Shown here piece by piece: positions 1 through 9,494 of a stretch of DNA of 64,000 nucleotides. This DNA comes from Bombilactobacillus mellis (GTDB lineage Bacteria > Bacillota > Bacilli > Lactobacillales > Lactobacillaceae), in the NCBI RefSeq assembly GCF_000967245.1, contig NZ_KQ033877.1, positions 820,384-884,383 on the forward strand, written 5' to 3'. The notes under the pieces were generated by a model. The model ran no database searches. It had not been told where the DNA came from and was given only the letters and a program-made list of their open reading frames with translations. Every line of letters begins with the position of its first letter. Position 1 is the first letter of the stretch. A program made the position numbers and the translations under genes.

Positions 1-594
1 ATGGCAGGTCCCAGTTTAAAGGCTGCAAGTAATTTTCAATATTTAGTGGCTGTGATTCTTAGTGCTCAAACTACTGATAAGGCTGTTAATCAGGTGACAC
101 CGCAGCTTTTTCAAAAATATCCCACTCCACCAACCATGGCCCAAGCAAAAGTTGTAGAAATTGAACCTTTAATTAAAACAATTGGTCTTTATCATAACAA
201 AGCACGTTATTTAGTTGCCTGTTCGCAAAAGCTATGCACTGATTTTGCAGGTGAAGTACCAGCAGATAAGAAATCTTTGGTCACTTTACCGGGTGTTGGC
301 GGCAAAACGGCTAATGTTGTCTTAGCTGATTGTTTTAATATTCCCGCCTTTGCTGTTGATACCCATGTTAGTAAGATCGCCCAGCGTTTACACTTTGTCG
401 CGCCTAAAGCTAATGTGACTCAAGTGGAACGTCGCTTAACGCAGGCTTTGCCGGAGTCTTTATGGATTAAAAGTCATCATGCGCTAATTGCCATGGGAAG
501 AAAATATAATTTTCATAAGGAAAAACAAATTAGCAATTTGCCGGTAGTACAAGCCTGTGATAACTGGGAACGTAGTAATTTAGTAAAAAATTAG
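1..594 (+). CDS. nth: Endonuclease III (5'-truncated by window edge)
   Basis: Base-excision repair DNA glycosylase/AP lyase for oxidised pyrimidines. The visible 197 residues carry the helix-hairpin-helix LPGVGGKT (about 96-103) with the catalytic Lys at 102, and AFAVDTHV with the catalytic Asp at 120. The first Met here aligns inside the family N-terminus, so about 20 residues probably lie before base 1. Odd feature: the C-terminal tail, where the family usually has a four-Cys [4Fe-4S] loop (C-x6-C-x2-C-x5-C), holds only one Cys (186), so the cluster appears to be lost although the fold and active site are kept. The gene ends at a terminator shared with the convergent ponA. Confidence 0.9.
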   Translation: MAGPSLKAASNFQYLVAVILSAQTTDKAVNQVTPQLFQKYPTPPTMAQAKVVEIEPLIKTIGLYHNKARYLVACSQKLCTDFAGEVPADKKSLVTLPGVGGKTANVVLADCFNIPAFAVDTHVSKIAQRLHFVAPKANVTQVERRLTQALPESLWIKSHHALIAMGRKYNFHKEKQISNLPVVQACDNWERSNLVKN

Positions 595-600
595 CTGTAA

Positions 601-632
601 AAAAGCCCTGACTTCTGGTCAGAGCTTTTTTG
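601..632. terminator. Bidirectional rho-independent terminator between nth and ponA
   Basis: A-rich flank, stem AAAGC-CTGAC pairing with GTCAG-GCTTT around a short TTCTG loop, and a T run on the right; the A run on the left serves the minus-strand ponA transcript. It lies just after the nth stop and 20 nt from the end of ponA. Confidence 0.85.
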
Positions 633-651
633 CTATCTACAAAAATTTTAT

Positions 652-2973
652 TTATGGTTGCGTGACACTAGAGCTATTATTGGTGGAATTATTAGTTGGT
701 GGTGTCACTGGCTGTTGCGAGTTAGTGTTAGCGTTAGAATTTTGATTAGGATTATTAGTTGCAGGTGGAAAATGGTTGTCACCGGCAGAACTATCATTAG
801 GATAATTTTGACTGTTAGAATTATCGTTAGGTTGTTGAGAATTGCTATTATCTAAATCACTATCACTGTTATTATTTTCTTCACCATCTTCATTTTCACT
901 AGTACTATTATTTTCCCGGCGGCCTCGATTTGGTATTACAGATTCGTTGTCTTGCTGATGACGGGAAGCGGCTGAACTACTATGTTCAGAAACATTATTC
1001 GGATGATGTCCGCGAACGTATAAAATATTGGTACCGGATACGCGGACGACACTGTAAGGTTTACTCCAATTAGTGTTGGTGGAAGTAGTGGACAAATAAC
1101 GCATTAAACGTTGGTAGATTTGACCGGCCAATTTTTGCTGGGTAGTGTCCACTCCGCTAATATTTGGTTGATCATAACCAGTCCAAACTCCGATGGCATA
1201 ATTCTTGGTATAACCGGCAAATAAGGCATCTTTGGCAGTATTAGCTAAAGCGGGGTTACGACTCAGCTCTTCATTACTGTAATTTGTGGTTCCGGTTTTA
1301 CCTGCTTGATATAAACCGCTAATATAAGCTTGGGATCCCATACCGCTTGGTTTAACCACGTCTTTTAAAATATCGGTAATAATATACGCAGTAGCTTCAC
1401 TCATGACCCGTTTACCGGGATTATCATAATGATGATTAAGACCGTCAATGGTTTGGATTTTGGCTACATAGGCAGGCTTATAATAAGTACCACCGTTGGC
1501 AAAGGCGGCATAAGCACCAGCTAGTTGTAGCGAAGAAACATTACTGCCAATACCGGCCGAAAGACCTTCATTTTGCGCAACTTTAATATCCATCTTGCGG
1601 GCAAATTTACGAGCGCGATTGAATCCAACTGCACCTAAGGTTCTAACCGCTGGAACATTTCTTGACTCAGCTAAAGCAGTCCGTAAGGGAATATTACCCA
1701 TATAGGTATGATCCCAATTATTAAGAGTAATATCTGTGCCTGGATAGGTATAAGGTGTATCACGCAGGGTCTGATTAGTTGACCAGTGTAAATATTCAAT
1801 GGCAGGAGCATAATCGAGAATAGGTTTCATAGTAGAGCCATTACTGCGCGATGTTTGTACGGCCCGGTTTAATCCTAATTGGACATTACCCAATTTACGT
1901 CCCCCGATCATAGCAATGACCGCACCGTTTTGCGGATTGACTACACTAACACCAGTTTGCAATTGATCATTTGGAAAAGCAATTTCAGAACCATTAACAA
2001 TTTGATATAACCGCTTTTGTGCTTTAATATCCATATTAACGGTAATTTTTAAATTGTCACGATAAGGGTCAAAGCCCTTAGCCTTTACTTCATGGATAAC
2101 TTCTTTAATATAAGGGTCCACAATTAACTTGTTTTCGCCCACACCGGTATTAGGCCGATAAGGTTTTAAACCAGTAGTAATAGGCGTATTTTTGGCGGCT
2201 TGCGCCTGTTCCAAAGTAATTTTATTATTATTATACATTGCTTTTAAAACCAGATCCCGCCGGTTTTTAGCAGCCTGGGGATTTTTATAGGGATCGTAAT
2301 TGTTAGGAGCTTGTGGCATTCCCGCCAGTAAAGCCATTTGCTCCAAGGTTAGTTGCTGGAGATTTTTTCCAAAATAATAATGAGCCGCCGTTTGAAAACC
2401 GTAAGTTCCGTTAGCTAAATAAACTTTATTTAAATAATATTCTAAAATTTGATCTTTGGAAAAATTCCGTTCGACTTGGACGGCAAGCCAAACTTCCTGC
2501 ATTTTACGCTTAATAGTTTGATCAGATTTTTTCGTAGAAAAAACGGATAGCTTAATTAATTGCTGAGTTAAAGTACTTCCACCTTGTAATGAATCACCTT
2601 CTAAATTATTAATAGCGGCTCTGGCAATTCTAAACGGGTTGATTCCCAAATGCTCTTGATAAAAATGTCGATCTTCGGTTGAAATAATTGCATCACGCAT
2701 TTGAGTCGGAACTTTATCAATGGTGACATAAGTGCGGTTTTCATTACCTAAAGCGGTAATTTCTTGTCCATGGCGATCATAAATAGTGGAAGAACCGCCA
2801 CTTTGAAGCACTTCGGCGTTAATCTTAGGAGCACTCAATCCGTAATAAAGAAAGATCCCCAAGCTAAGAACTAACAGTCCGATTATAATTAATAAGAGGT
2901 ATTTAAAAAAATGTGAACGTTTAGGTGATTTGGATGATACTTGATGGTACTTTGCCATGCGTGAATTAGCCAT
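652..2973 (-). CDS. ponA: Class A penicillin-binding protein 1A
   Basis: Bifunctional peptidoglycan glycosyltransferase/DD-transpeptidase anchored in the cytoplasmic membrane. 773 residues: basic N-terminus, one membrane helix (about 22-46), GT51 domain with catalytic Glu in STEDRHFY (Glu100) and GGSTLTQQ (131-138), then a transpeptidase domain with STMK (380-383, nucleophile Ser380), SRN (437-439) and KTGT (559-562). From about residue 660 it ends in a long Ser/Asn/Gln-rich low-complexity tail, probably extracellular and flexible. It overlaps the 3' end of recU by 8 bp, the conserved recU-ponA operon of Firmicutes. Confidence 0.95.
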   Translation of the reverse strand: MANSRMAKYHQVSSKSPKRSHFFKYLLLIIIGLLVLSLGIFLYYGLSAPKINAEVLQSGGSSTIYDRHGQEITALGNENRTYVTIDKVPTQMRDAIISTEDRHFYQEHLGINPFRIARAAINNLEGDSLQGGSTLTQQLIKLSVFSTKKSDQTIKRKMQEVWLAVQVERNFSKDQILEYYLNKVYLANGTYGFQTAAHYYFGKNLQQLTLEQMALLAGMPQAPNNYDPYKNPQAAKNRRDLVLKAMYNNNKITLEQAQAAKNTPITTGLKPYRPNTGVGENKLIVDPYIKEVIHEVKAKGFDPYRDNLKITVNMDIKAQKRLYQIVNGSEIAFPNDQLQTGVSVVNPQNGAVIAMIGGRKLGNVQLGLNRAVQTSRSNGSTMKPILDYAPAIEYLHWSTNQTLRDTPYTYPGTDITLNNWDHTYMGNIPLRTALAESRNVPAVRTLGAVGFNRARKFARKMDIKVAQNEGLSAGIGSNVSSLQLAGAYAAFANGGTYYKPAYVAKIQTIDGLNHHYDNPGKRVMSEATAYIITDILKDVVKPSGMGSQAYISGLYQAGKTGTTNYSNEELSRNPALANTAKDALFAGYTKNYAIGVWTGYDQPNISGVDTTQQKLAGQIYQRLMRYLSTTSTNTNWSKPYSVVRVSGTNILYVRGHHPNNVSEHSSSAASRHQQDNESVIPNRGRRENNSTSENEDGEENNNSDSDLDNSNSQQPNDNSNSQNYPNDSSAGDNHFPPATNNPNQNSNANTNSQQPVTPPTNNSTNNSSSVTQP

Positions 2974-3580
2974 GATGTTCTCCTGTGAGCTTAATTAGTT
3001 GGCGGCAAATATCCAAGTAAGGTAAGATAGGATTATAGCCAGCTTTGATTTCAAAAGAGTTTGTTTCAATAAAATGAAGGGGCAGGGATTTTTGACCGCC
3101 ATGACTAGCTTTTTGCCAAAAATCAATTAAAACGGCTGCCGGTAAAACAAAATAACGTTGTAGGGTTACAAATTTAATAATTGCAAAACAAATTCCTTGC
3201 TGCTGCAAGCAGTTAGCCAGATGCTGAATTTGATGTTCATGAAAATTGCTCAAAGGAAATGAACGCTTGTGTCTTGTTTCTTTGGCTTCAAAATCAATAT
3301 AATAGCCTTGATACACTCCATTATAATCAGTCGTTGAAGCTTGACGAAAATAAGCTTCGCGAATTACTGCTCGGCTGCGTTTAGGATAGTCAACTTTAAC
3401 GATTTGAATCGGGGTGGGTTTTTTATAAATAACAGCGAGGTTTTGTTTGCGATAATAGGTGTTGCTTTCGTTAATCTCTTGTTCCAGTGTCATTCCGCGA
3501 TCGCCAAAAATAGTCGGTCTTTTAGCAGCGGCAGATGAACTGGCAGTTAAAGTCGCACCTTTTGGATATTTAATGTCCAA
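2966..3580 (-). CDS. recU: Holliday junction resolvase RecU
   Basis: Structure-specific endonuclease that resolves Holliday junctions in recombination and chromosome segregation. 204 residues, the usual length. Visible signatures are GDRGMTLEQEINESNTYY near residue 27 and the nuclease core around DYNGVYQGYYIDFEAKET, with the acidic residues and Lys of the PD-(D/E)xK fold. First gene of the operon with ponA; stop and start overlap by 8 bp, which suggests translational coupling. The promoter should lie in the 63-bp gap before the divergent ypsA. Confidence 0.95.
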   Translation of the reverse strand: MDIKYPKGATLTASSSAAAKRPTIFGDRGMTLEQEINESNTYYRKQNLAVIYKKPTPIQIVKVDYPKRSRAVIREAYFRQASTTDYNGVYQGYYIDFEAKETRHKRSFPLSNFHEHQIQHLANCLQQQGICFAIIKFVTLQRYFVLPAAVLIDFWQKASHGGQKSLPLHFIETNSFEIKAGYNPILPYLDICRQLIKLTGEHHG

Positions 3581-3643
3581 TTAAATCACTCCTAATCGTT
3601 AAACATTATATCATGGTTACTAAATAGACGAGAATGATGAAGA

Positions 3644-4198
3644 ATGAAAAGTGTTAAAAATTTATGGATTAGTGGTTATCGTTCTTATGAATTAAAGATT
3701 TTTCAAGATCAGGATCCCAAAAAACAAATTATTGAAAAGTATTTGCTGCAAGTTTTAGAAGAATATTGTGATCAAGGTCTGCAATGGATTTTAACAGGAG
3801 GTCAATTAGGAATCGAGCAATATGCAGTTACGGTAGCTAAGAAACCGCAATTACAAGCGTATAATTTACAAGTGGCACTGATGACTCCTTTTAAAAATAT
3901 GTCTCAGCATTGGAGTGAAAAAAATCAACAGCATTTAATTCAAGCTATACAAGCAGCCGATTATCATCAAAGTGTTAGTAATCAAAATTATCTTAATCCC
4001 CGCCAATTTACCAATTGGCAACAATTCATGCTGCAACATACGGATAGCAGCTTATTGGTTTACGATTTGGAATTTCCTGGAAAATGTCAATATGAATACC
4101 AGGCGATTCGGCGTTATCAAAGGCAACATGATTATGAATTACGATTAATCAGTTTTTATGATTTGCAAGAGTTTGCAGATTCCCAAAGAGAATTTTAA
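3644..4198 (+). CDS. ypsA: YpsA-type SLOG-family protein (DUF1273)
   Basis: 184-residue Rossmann-like SLOG-superfamily protein. Recognisable by LWISGYRSYEL at the N-terminus and by ILTGGQLGIEQYAV with the Gly-rich nucleotide-binding loop, followed by the P-F-K-N-M-S-Q-H-W stretch typical of YpsA. In Bacillus the neighbour set ypsA-gpsB-rnpB-ypsC is conserved and YpsA affects cell division; the same order is seen here. The biochemical function is unsettled. It runs into its own terminator before gpsB. Confidence 0.85.
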   Translation: MKSVKNLWISGYRSYELKIFQDQDPKKQIIEKYLLQVLEEYCDQGLQWILTGGQLGIEQYAVTVAKKPQLQAYNLQVALMTPFKNMSQHWSEKNQQHLIQAIQAADYHQSVSNQNYLNPRQFTNWQQFMLQHTDSSLLVYDLEFPGKCQYEYQAIRRYQRQHDYELRLISFYDLQEFADSQREF

Positions 4199-4200
4199 AA

Positions 4201-4244
4201 AAAACTAAAGTTCTGGTTTATTTTTTTAGCTGGGTTTAGTTTTT
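4201..4244 (+). terminator. Rho-independent terminator after ypsA
   Basis: AAAACTAAA pairs with TTTAGTTTT (4235-4243) around a 25-nt loop, followed by T residues. A TATAAT-like -10 (4247-4252) follows and may start gpsB transcription. Confidence 0.55.
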
Positions 4245-4282
4245 GTTATAATTATAAGAGAAGCAATGGGGGTGTTTGATTA

Positions 4283-4699
4283 ATGGCAGAAGTTAAGTTG
4301 GATCCCAAACAGATTGTAGAAAAAAGATTTAGGACTACAATTAAGGGATATAACGCTAAGGAAGTTGATTCTTTTTTAGATGAAATTATCCAGGATTATG
4401 AAGCATATACTAAAATAATTGCTGATTTAAAATCAGAAAATAAAAGGCTAATTGAACAAATAGATAATAATAGTGGTGTTCATCAAAGCCAAAGTAGTGA
4501 TAAACCAGAAACTAATAGCAAGCCAGTAAATACTACGATGGATAATTCGGCACCTGGAACCACCTATTATGACATTTTAAAACGTTTATCTAATTTGGAA
4601 CGGCATGTATTTGGCCAATCAGCCAGTAGCGAAAGTAATAACCATTATGCTCATCGTCAGCCAATTGTCAATTCCAGTGAACAATTAAGCGATAATTAA
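4283..4699 (+). CDS. gpsB: Cell division protein GpsB
   Basis: DivIVA-family adaptor that links penicillin-binding proteins and division factors at the septum. 138 residues. The N-terminal lipid-binding/dimer domain is clear (LDPKQIVEKRFRTTIKGYNAKEVDSF split over 6-31), then a coiled coil (about 35-62), a Ser/Asn/Pro-rich linker and the C-terminal YYDILKRLSNLERHVFG trimerisation helix. Start chosen at ATG 4283 after a G-rich Shine-Dalgarno. Its genomic partner PBP1A lies 1.3 kb away, as in many Firmicutes. Confidence 0.93.
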   Translation: MAEVKLDPKQIVEKRFRTTIKGYNAKEVDSFLDEIIQDYEAYTKIIADLKSENKRLIEQIDNNSGVHQSQSSDKPETNSKPVNTTMDNSAPGTTYYDILKRLSNLERHVFGQSASSESNNHYAHRQPIVNSSEQLSDN

Positions 4700-4744
4700 T
4701 GATGAAACTCTGGTATTTTCACTTGAAAAAGAGTAAAATGTAAT

Positions 4745-5124
4745 TCTGCAGGTTTTGAGTAATCGCGGTTTGTGAATGCAAGCTGAGGAAAGTCCACGCC
4801 GGCATAAGCTGCAATGCTTATAGTGTTCGCGTTCAGCCCAATAAGCTGGAGAATTCGGCAATCGAATTACGGCGGTCAAATTGCTAAGGTCTTTTAGATT
4901 AGGCAAAAGTAGCCTGAAAGTGCCACAGAAACGCAGTCTTTTGGAAACAAAAGAATGGAACGGGTAAACCCCACGAGCAGGAAACCCAAACTTTGGTAGG
5001 GGAGTTTCGATACGGGAAAATAAACCTACGTCGAAAACACTAGTAATAGTGTAGATAGATGATTACTAAAAACAGTTAGTAGCGTAACTGTTGGAACAGA
5101 ACGTGGCTTATAGAAATCTGTAGA
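4745..5124 (+). ncRNA. rnpB: RNase P RNA, type B (Bacillus type)
   Basis: Catalytic RNA of RNase P, which matures tRNA 5' ends. The P4-side core GAGGAAAGTCC is at 4785-4795 and the partner region with ACAGAAACGCAG lies downstream near 4924. The outer P1 helix can be drawn: bases 4745-4755 pair with 5114-5124 through Watson-Crick and G-U pairs, fixing the ends. Position between gpsB and the THUMP methyltransferase is the conserved Firmicutes context. A terminator follows directly. Confidence 0.93.
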
Positions 5125-5128
5125 GCTG

Positions 5129-5155
5129 AGAGCGGACTTGTTCTGCTCTTTTTTT
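5129..5155 (+). terminator. rnpB terminator
   Basis: AGAGCGGA (5129-5136) pairs with TTCTGCTCT (5141-5149; one G-U) and is followed by a run of T. Confidence 0.85.
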
Positions 5156-5206
5156 GTATAACTATTATTAAAGAAGAAATAAGACTATAACATAAAAGGA
5201 GAAACG

Positions 5207-6334
5207 ATGAAATTATTAGCAACTATGGCTGCCGGCTTAGAAGCCGTGACGAAAAAAGAACTGCAGAACTTAGGTTATCAAGTGCAGCTTAAAAATGGGA
5301 AAGCTTATTTTACAGGTGATCTCATTGATATTGTCCGAACTAACGTATGGTTGCGCAGTGCGGATCGTATTAAAATTGTGTTAAAAGAATTTGCCGCAAC
5401 CACTTTTGATGAATTGTTTGAAAATGTTCGCGCACTCGATTGGGATCAATGGTTGCCTTTGGATGCCGCCTTTCCGGTCCAAGGACGTAGCGTTCATTCA
5501 CAGTTACATTCGCAACCGGATATTCAAGCAATTACTAAAAAAGCCATTGTGGAAAAAATGGCTACGGTATATCATCGTCAAGGTTGGCTTCCTGAAAGTG
5601 GGGCAACTTTTCCCATTGAAATTCGGCTGGTTAAAGATCAGGCCGAAATTACCCTTGATACTACAGGTGCTTCCTTATTTAAACGAGGCTATCGCCAAGA
5701 ACACGGGGGCGCTCCTTTGAAAGAGAATTTTGCTGCCGCTCTAGTTTTATTGACACCTTGGCGGGCGAATGATCCTTTTTGTGACCCTACCACGGGGTCA
5801 GGAACAATTGCAATTGAAGCAGCTATGATCGGACGTCAGATTGCGCCAGGGTTACAGCGGCACTTTGCTTTTGAGAATTTTCCCTGGTTTAAGCCGGAAT
5901 TATTGGTAAAAGTCCGCGAACAGGCCCGCTTACAAATTATTCCCAGTGGTAATTTACAAATTAGTGCCAGCGATATTGATGGCCGGATGATTGATTTAGC
6001 CAAATTAAATGCTTATCAAGCAGGAGTGTTACACGATATTCAGTTTAAGCAAATTGCTGTCAAAGATTTAAGATTACAGGCTGCTAACGGAATTTTGATT
6101 GCCAATCCTCCTTATGGAAAAAGAATGCAGGACCAAGATCAGGCCCGTAATCTGTATCAGCAAATGGGAAGTAATTTTGAAAAATTAACTACTTGGAGTA
6201 AGTATTATCTATCCAGTGATTTGCAATTTGAAAAATATTACGGTACTAAGGCAACCAAACGGCGTAAGTTATATAATGGAGCTTTAAGAACGGATCTGTT
6301 TCAATATTGGGGCCATCCCACTTATAAAAAATGA
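5207..6334 (+). CDS. THUMP-domain class I RNA methyltransferase (RlmL/YpsC type)
   Basis: SAM-dependent methyltransferase, expected to make m2G in 23S rRNA (N-terminal half of RlmL). 375 residues: N-terminal ferredoxin-like and THUMP region (about 1-160), then a Rossmann methyltransferase domain with CDPTTGSGTIAIEA as SAM motif I and NPPY at 300-303 as the catalytic amino-methyltransferase motif. Start ATG 5207 follows an AAGGAG Shine-Dalgarno. Its 3' end overlaps the convergent corA by 13 bp. Confidence 0.9.
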   Translation: MKLLATMAAGLEAVTKKELQNLGYQVQLKNGKAYFTGDLIDIVRTNVWLRSADRIKIVLKEFAATTFDELFENVRALDWDQWLPLDAAFPVQGRSVHSQLHSQPDIQAITKKAIVEKMATVYHRQGWLPESGATFPIEIRLVKDQAEITLDTTGASLFKRGYRQEHGGAPLKENFAAALVLLTPWRANDPFCDPTTGSGTIAIEAAMIGRQIAPGLQRHFAFENFPWFKPELLVKVREQARLQIIPSGNLQISASDIDGRMIDLAKLNAYQAGVLHDIQFKQIAVKDLRLQAANGILIANPPYGKRMQDQDQARNLYQQMGSNFEKLTTWSKYYLSSDLQFEKYYGTKATKRRKLYNGALRTDLFQYWGHPTYKK

Positions 6335-7314
6335 CGACGAATCATATCAATAATTAAGATAATGGTTAAAACGATTGTAATAATCAGTGCATATAACCAC
6401 GCCCAACTCCCATGAGCTAAGGGCAGATGCATATTCATTCCATAAAAGCCTACGACAATTGTCGGAATAGTTAAAATCAGTGAGTAAACTGTTAGATAAC
6501 GCATAACATCATTAGTTTCATTATTTAAAATATTGTTGTAGGTTCCTGATAATTGTTGAACAATTTCATTTAAGAGTTGAAAATTTTTCAAAACTTGGTT
6601 GGCTTCGATTTGTGCGGCTTCCAGCTGTTTGCGCGTATGATGATTTATTTTGCGGGATTGATTGGGTAGGCGAAAAATATTTTTAACTTGATCAATTAAA
6701 TCATCATTTCCTGAAGCAGAAGTTAAACCAAAAGTGATTTTAGATTGTAATTCGGCTAAGGTTGTAATTGTTGTAGCCCGCCGCGAGCGTTTATGAAATT
6801 CTACTTCAATTTTTTCCTGCTGGTCATAAAAAACTTTCAGAACATCTAAAAATTCTTTAGATATTTCCTGAATTAGATAGGCAAACAATTCCAAAATAAT
6901 ATTTTGGGAGTTATTGTTTTGGTTAAAAAATCTACTAATATATTTCATGACATGTTGACTATAATGAGTGGTAAAACAAATAATATGTTGCTTATTAGCG
7001 ACCAAGGTAACTGATTGGATCATATTTTCGAGCTCATCATGAAATGAAGGGATAGCAATAACCATTAAATAACTTTGGGTTAATTCATTAAAAGTAATGC
7101 GGGGGCGTTCTAAGTTATCGAGCGCATAATTGATAGTTTCATGAGTAATTTGGTAGTCAGTAATTAGTCTTTTTTGATCAGTTGCAGTGATATCGTTAGC
7201 ATTAATAATTGTAAATTGATCACTAAGCGAGTATTCTTTTATCATAAAGCTCATGTCCATTTCTTTCTTAGTATTATTTAAGGCCATCATAACTTTAAAT
7301 ATAATTTTTGTCAT
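6322..7314 (-). CDS. CorA-family magnesium/divalent cation transporter
   Basis: Pentameric inner-membrane Mg2+ (or Co2+/Zn2+) channel of the CorA superfamily. Large cytosolic N-terminal domain, a long helical stalk (about 150-260), then two membrane helices at the very C-terminus. The signature GMN (about 292-294) sits in YGMNMHLP, the pore loop. The start is uncertain: the long frame gives 330 residues, but the conserved domain begins at about residue 21-24, so ATG at 7254 or 7245 is equally possible; none has a strong Shine-Dalgarno. Confidence 0.88.
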   Translation of the reverse strand: MTKIIFKVMMALNNTKKEMDMSFMIKEYSLSDQFTIINANDITATDQKRLITDYQITHETINYALDNLERPRITFNELTQSYLMVIAIPSFHDELENMIQSVTLVANKQHIICFTTHYSQHVMKYISRFFNQNNNSQNIILELFAYLIQEISKEFLDVLKVFYDQQEKIEVEFHKRSRRATTITTLAELQSKITFGLTSASGNDDLIDQVKNIFRLPNQSRKINHHTRKQLEAAQIEANQVLKNFQLLNEIVQQLSGTYNNILNNETNDVMRYLTVYSLILTIPTIVVGFYGMNMHLPLAHGSWAWLYALIITIVLTIILIIDMIRRHFL

Positions 7315-7397
7315 GGATTTTTCTCATTATTTTATAGTGGCAATCATTAGTAATGCTGATTTTTGTGATAAAATTAAATCACTAGAGCATAGTAAAT

Positions 7398-7412
7398 GAG
7401 GTGAATACCATT
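7398..7412 (+). promoter_or_regulatory. Shine-Dalgarno with apparent AUU start (EbsA-like gene)
   Basis: GAGGTG (7398-7403) is followed after 6 nt by ATT (7410-7412), which opens the sequence Lys-Lys-Phe-His-Tyr where the family N-terminus begins. The only normal start nearby, GTG 7401, lies inside the Shine-Dalgarno itself and has none of its own. Confidence 0.6.
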
Positions 7413-7814
7413 AAAAAATTTCACTATCAATTAGCCAGTCAAGTGGGAATTATCACTTGGTGCTGGATTTTAAGTGTGCTGTTTTTAGGCCTAATTATCA
7501 TATTTGAAAGCCAATGGAATAATTGGGGAGCTTGGTTTTTAATTGTTTTATCTTTAATAGCAATGTTTTTACAATGGCAACAGCACATTTTAATAATTGA
7601 TAGTCAGCAGCAATTGTTGATTATTCATAGTTTATTTAATTCTAATCAACATCGATTCCAATTTTCTCAAATTAAGAAAATTAACTGTCATCGACACCGT
7701 TGTATTTTTTATTTTCGTGATAAAAGTTACTTTCCTTTACAGTTATGGTTAAGTAAAAAAGGTGTCCTGCAACTACAATCTTTAAATTCGGGATGTGAAA
7801 AATGTGAAAAGTGA
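7410..7814 (+). CDS. EbsA-like membrane protein, apparent AUU start
   Basis: 134 residues if translation begins at AUU 7410. Two adjacent membrane helices near the N-terminus (about 14-32 and 38-55) are followed by a compact cytosolic beta-rich domain containing [11 protein letters not shown]. Length, two-helix topology and position resemble the EbsA family of lactobacilli and enterococci (named for a pore-forming/cell-surface phenotype), but I assign this by general likeness only. The 3' end overlaps fhs by 20 bp, so the two are probably co-transcribed. Confidence 0.55.
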   Translation: MKKFHYQLASQVGIITWCWILSVLFLGLIIIFESQWNNWGAWFLIVLSLIAMFLQWQQHILIIDSQQQLLIIHSLFNSNQHRFQFSQIKKINCHRHRCIFYFRDKSYFPLQLWLSKKGVLQLQSLNSGCEKCEK

Positions 7815-9477
7815 TATTCAAATTGCACAGGAAAATGAAAAAAAGGAAATTCAAGCAATAACTAAAATTGCAGCTAAAGTAGGATTACAGCCGCAGGATT
7901 TAGAACTTTATGGAAATTATAAGGCGAAGATTAGTTCTGCTGCTATTCAAAAAGCAACAGCGCAACCTCTGGGGAAATTAATCTTGGTAACGGCTATGAA
8001 TCCAACTCCAGCTGGAGAAGGCAAATCTACGGTTATGGTAGGTTTAGCTGATGCTTTGCAACAGTTACAGCAAAAAACTGTGGTGGCCATGCGCGAGCCT
8101 TCTTTAGGTCCGGTAATGGGTATTAAAGGCGGCGCTGCTGGCGGCGGTTTTGCCCAAGTAGTACCTATGGAAGATATTAATCTTCATTTTACGGGTGATA
8201 TGCATGCTTTAACCGCTGCTATTAATACATTAGCAGCTTTAATTGATAATCATTTACAACATGGTAATCAGCTGCAGTTAGATCCCCGACGCATTATTTG
8301 GAAGCGGGCGCTTGATGTCAATGACCGGGCTTTACGTAATACAGTCATTGGTTTAGGCGGACCTAGTTCGGGAGTGGTACGAGAAGAGCATTTTCAAATT
8401 ACGGTTGCTTCAGAAATGATGGCGGTTTTGTGCTTAGCAAAAGACCGGGCGGATTTAAAACAGCGCTTAGGTCAGATTTTGATTGGTTACACCTATGATC
8501 AGCAGCCGGTTTTTGTAAAAGATCTGCATGCGCAAGGAGCCCTGACTTTACTTCTCAAAGATGCAATTAAACCTAATCTGGTCCAGACATTGGAACATAC
8601 ACCGGTCATTATGCACGGTGGACCCTTTGCCAATATTGCCCATGGCTGCAATAGTATTATTGCTACTAATTTGGCACTGCATTTAGGTGATTACGCTTTA
8701 ACGGAAGCCGGTTTTGGTGCAGATTTAGGCGCGGAAAAATTCTTAGATATTGTTTCACCTAAGTTAGATAAAAAGCCGGATGTAGCAGTTGTTGTAGCTA
8801 CAATTCGTTCATTAAAATATAACGGCGGAGTCGACTTAAAAGATGTTAATCAGCCTAATGAACCGGCCTTAAGTGCTGGTTTTGCCAACTTAAAACGCCA
8901 TATTTTAAATATGCAGCATTTCGGACTGCCGGTTTTTGTGGCGATTAATCGTTTTAGTAATGATACCGATGGCGAAGTTCAATTATTACAAAAATTGTGT
9001 CAGCAACTAGGCGCACAAGCTTATCCGGTAACTGTCCATCAAGATGGCGGTAAAGGTGCTTTAGAATTGGCTCAAGCAATAATTGATTGGTCTCAGCCAG
9101 CTTCTTATCACCGGCTATATCAAGATCAAGATAGTATTGAAGACAAGATTACTCAAGTTGCTCAAAATATCTATGGTGCTAAGCGGATAATCTTCAGCAA
9201 ATCAGCTTTGAAGCAAAAACAGCTTATTGAAAAAAATGGCTGGTCTAACTTACCTGTATGTATTGCTAAAACCCAGTATTCTTTTAGTGATGACCCGCAA
9301 AAATTAGGCGCCCCGCAAGATTTTGATTTGCATATTCAGTCTCTGGTTCCTGACCTGGGAGCAGGATTTTTAGTAGTTTTAACTGGGAGTATTTTGACAA
9401 TGCCCGGTTTGCCAACTAAACCAGCAGCTTTACAGATGGATATTGCTGATAATAATGAAATTACCGGTCTATTTTAG
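7795..9477 (+). CDS. fhs: Formate-tetrahydrofolate ligase
   Basis: Makes 10-formyl-THF from formate, THF and ATP, feeding purine synthesis and initiator fMet. 560 residues, close to the usual 556. The ATP loop TPAGEGKS is at 71-78, followed by conserved [20 protein letters not shown] and by [13 protein letters not shown] in the middle. The GTG at 7795 (or 7804) is the start; no ATG is available there. Overlap with the upstream small membrane gene suggests coupling. Confidence 0.96.
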   Translation: MKNVKSDIQIAQENEKKEIQAITKIAAKVGLQPQDLELYGNYKAKISSAAIQKATAQPLGKLILVTAMNPTPAGEGKSTVMVGLADALQQLQQKTVVAMREPSLGPVMGIKGGAAGGGFAQVVPMEDINLHFTGDMHALTAAINTLAALIDNHLQHGNQLQLDPRRIIWKRALDVNDRALRNTVIGLGGPSSGVVREEHFQITVASEMMAVLCLAKDRADLKQRLGQILIGYTYDQQPVFVKDLHAQGALTLLLKDAIKPNLVQTLEHTPVIMHGGPFANIAHGCNSIIATNLALHLGDYALTEAGFGADLGAEKFLDIVSPKLDKKPDVAVVVATIRSLKYNGGVDLKDVNQPNEPALSAGFANLKRHILNMQHFGLPVFVAINRFSNDTDGEVQLLQKLCQQLGAQAYPVTVHQDGGKGALELAQAIIDWSQPASYHRLYQDQDSIEDKITQVAQNIYGAKRIIFSKSALKQKQLIEKNGWSNLPVCIAKTQYSFSDDPQKLGAPQDFDLHIQSLVPDLGAGFLVVLTGSILTMPGLPTKPAALQMDIADNNEITGLF

Positions 9478-9494
9478 GTTATTAGGTTAAAATA

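Noticed and set aside
658-855. 65-codon plus-strand frame at the end of ponA
   Set aside because: Antisense shadow of the low-complexity tail.
4685-4906. 73-codon minus-strand frame
   Set aside because: It lies across the rnpB 5' half, has no Shine-Dalgarno and no family likeness.
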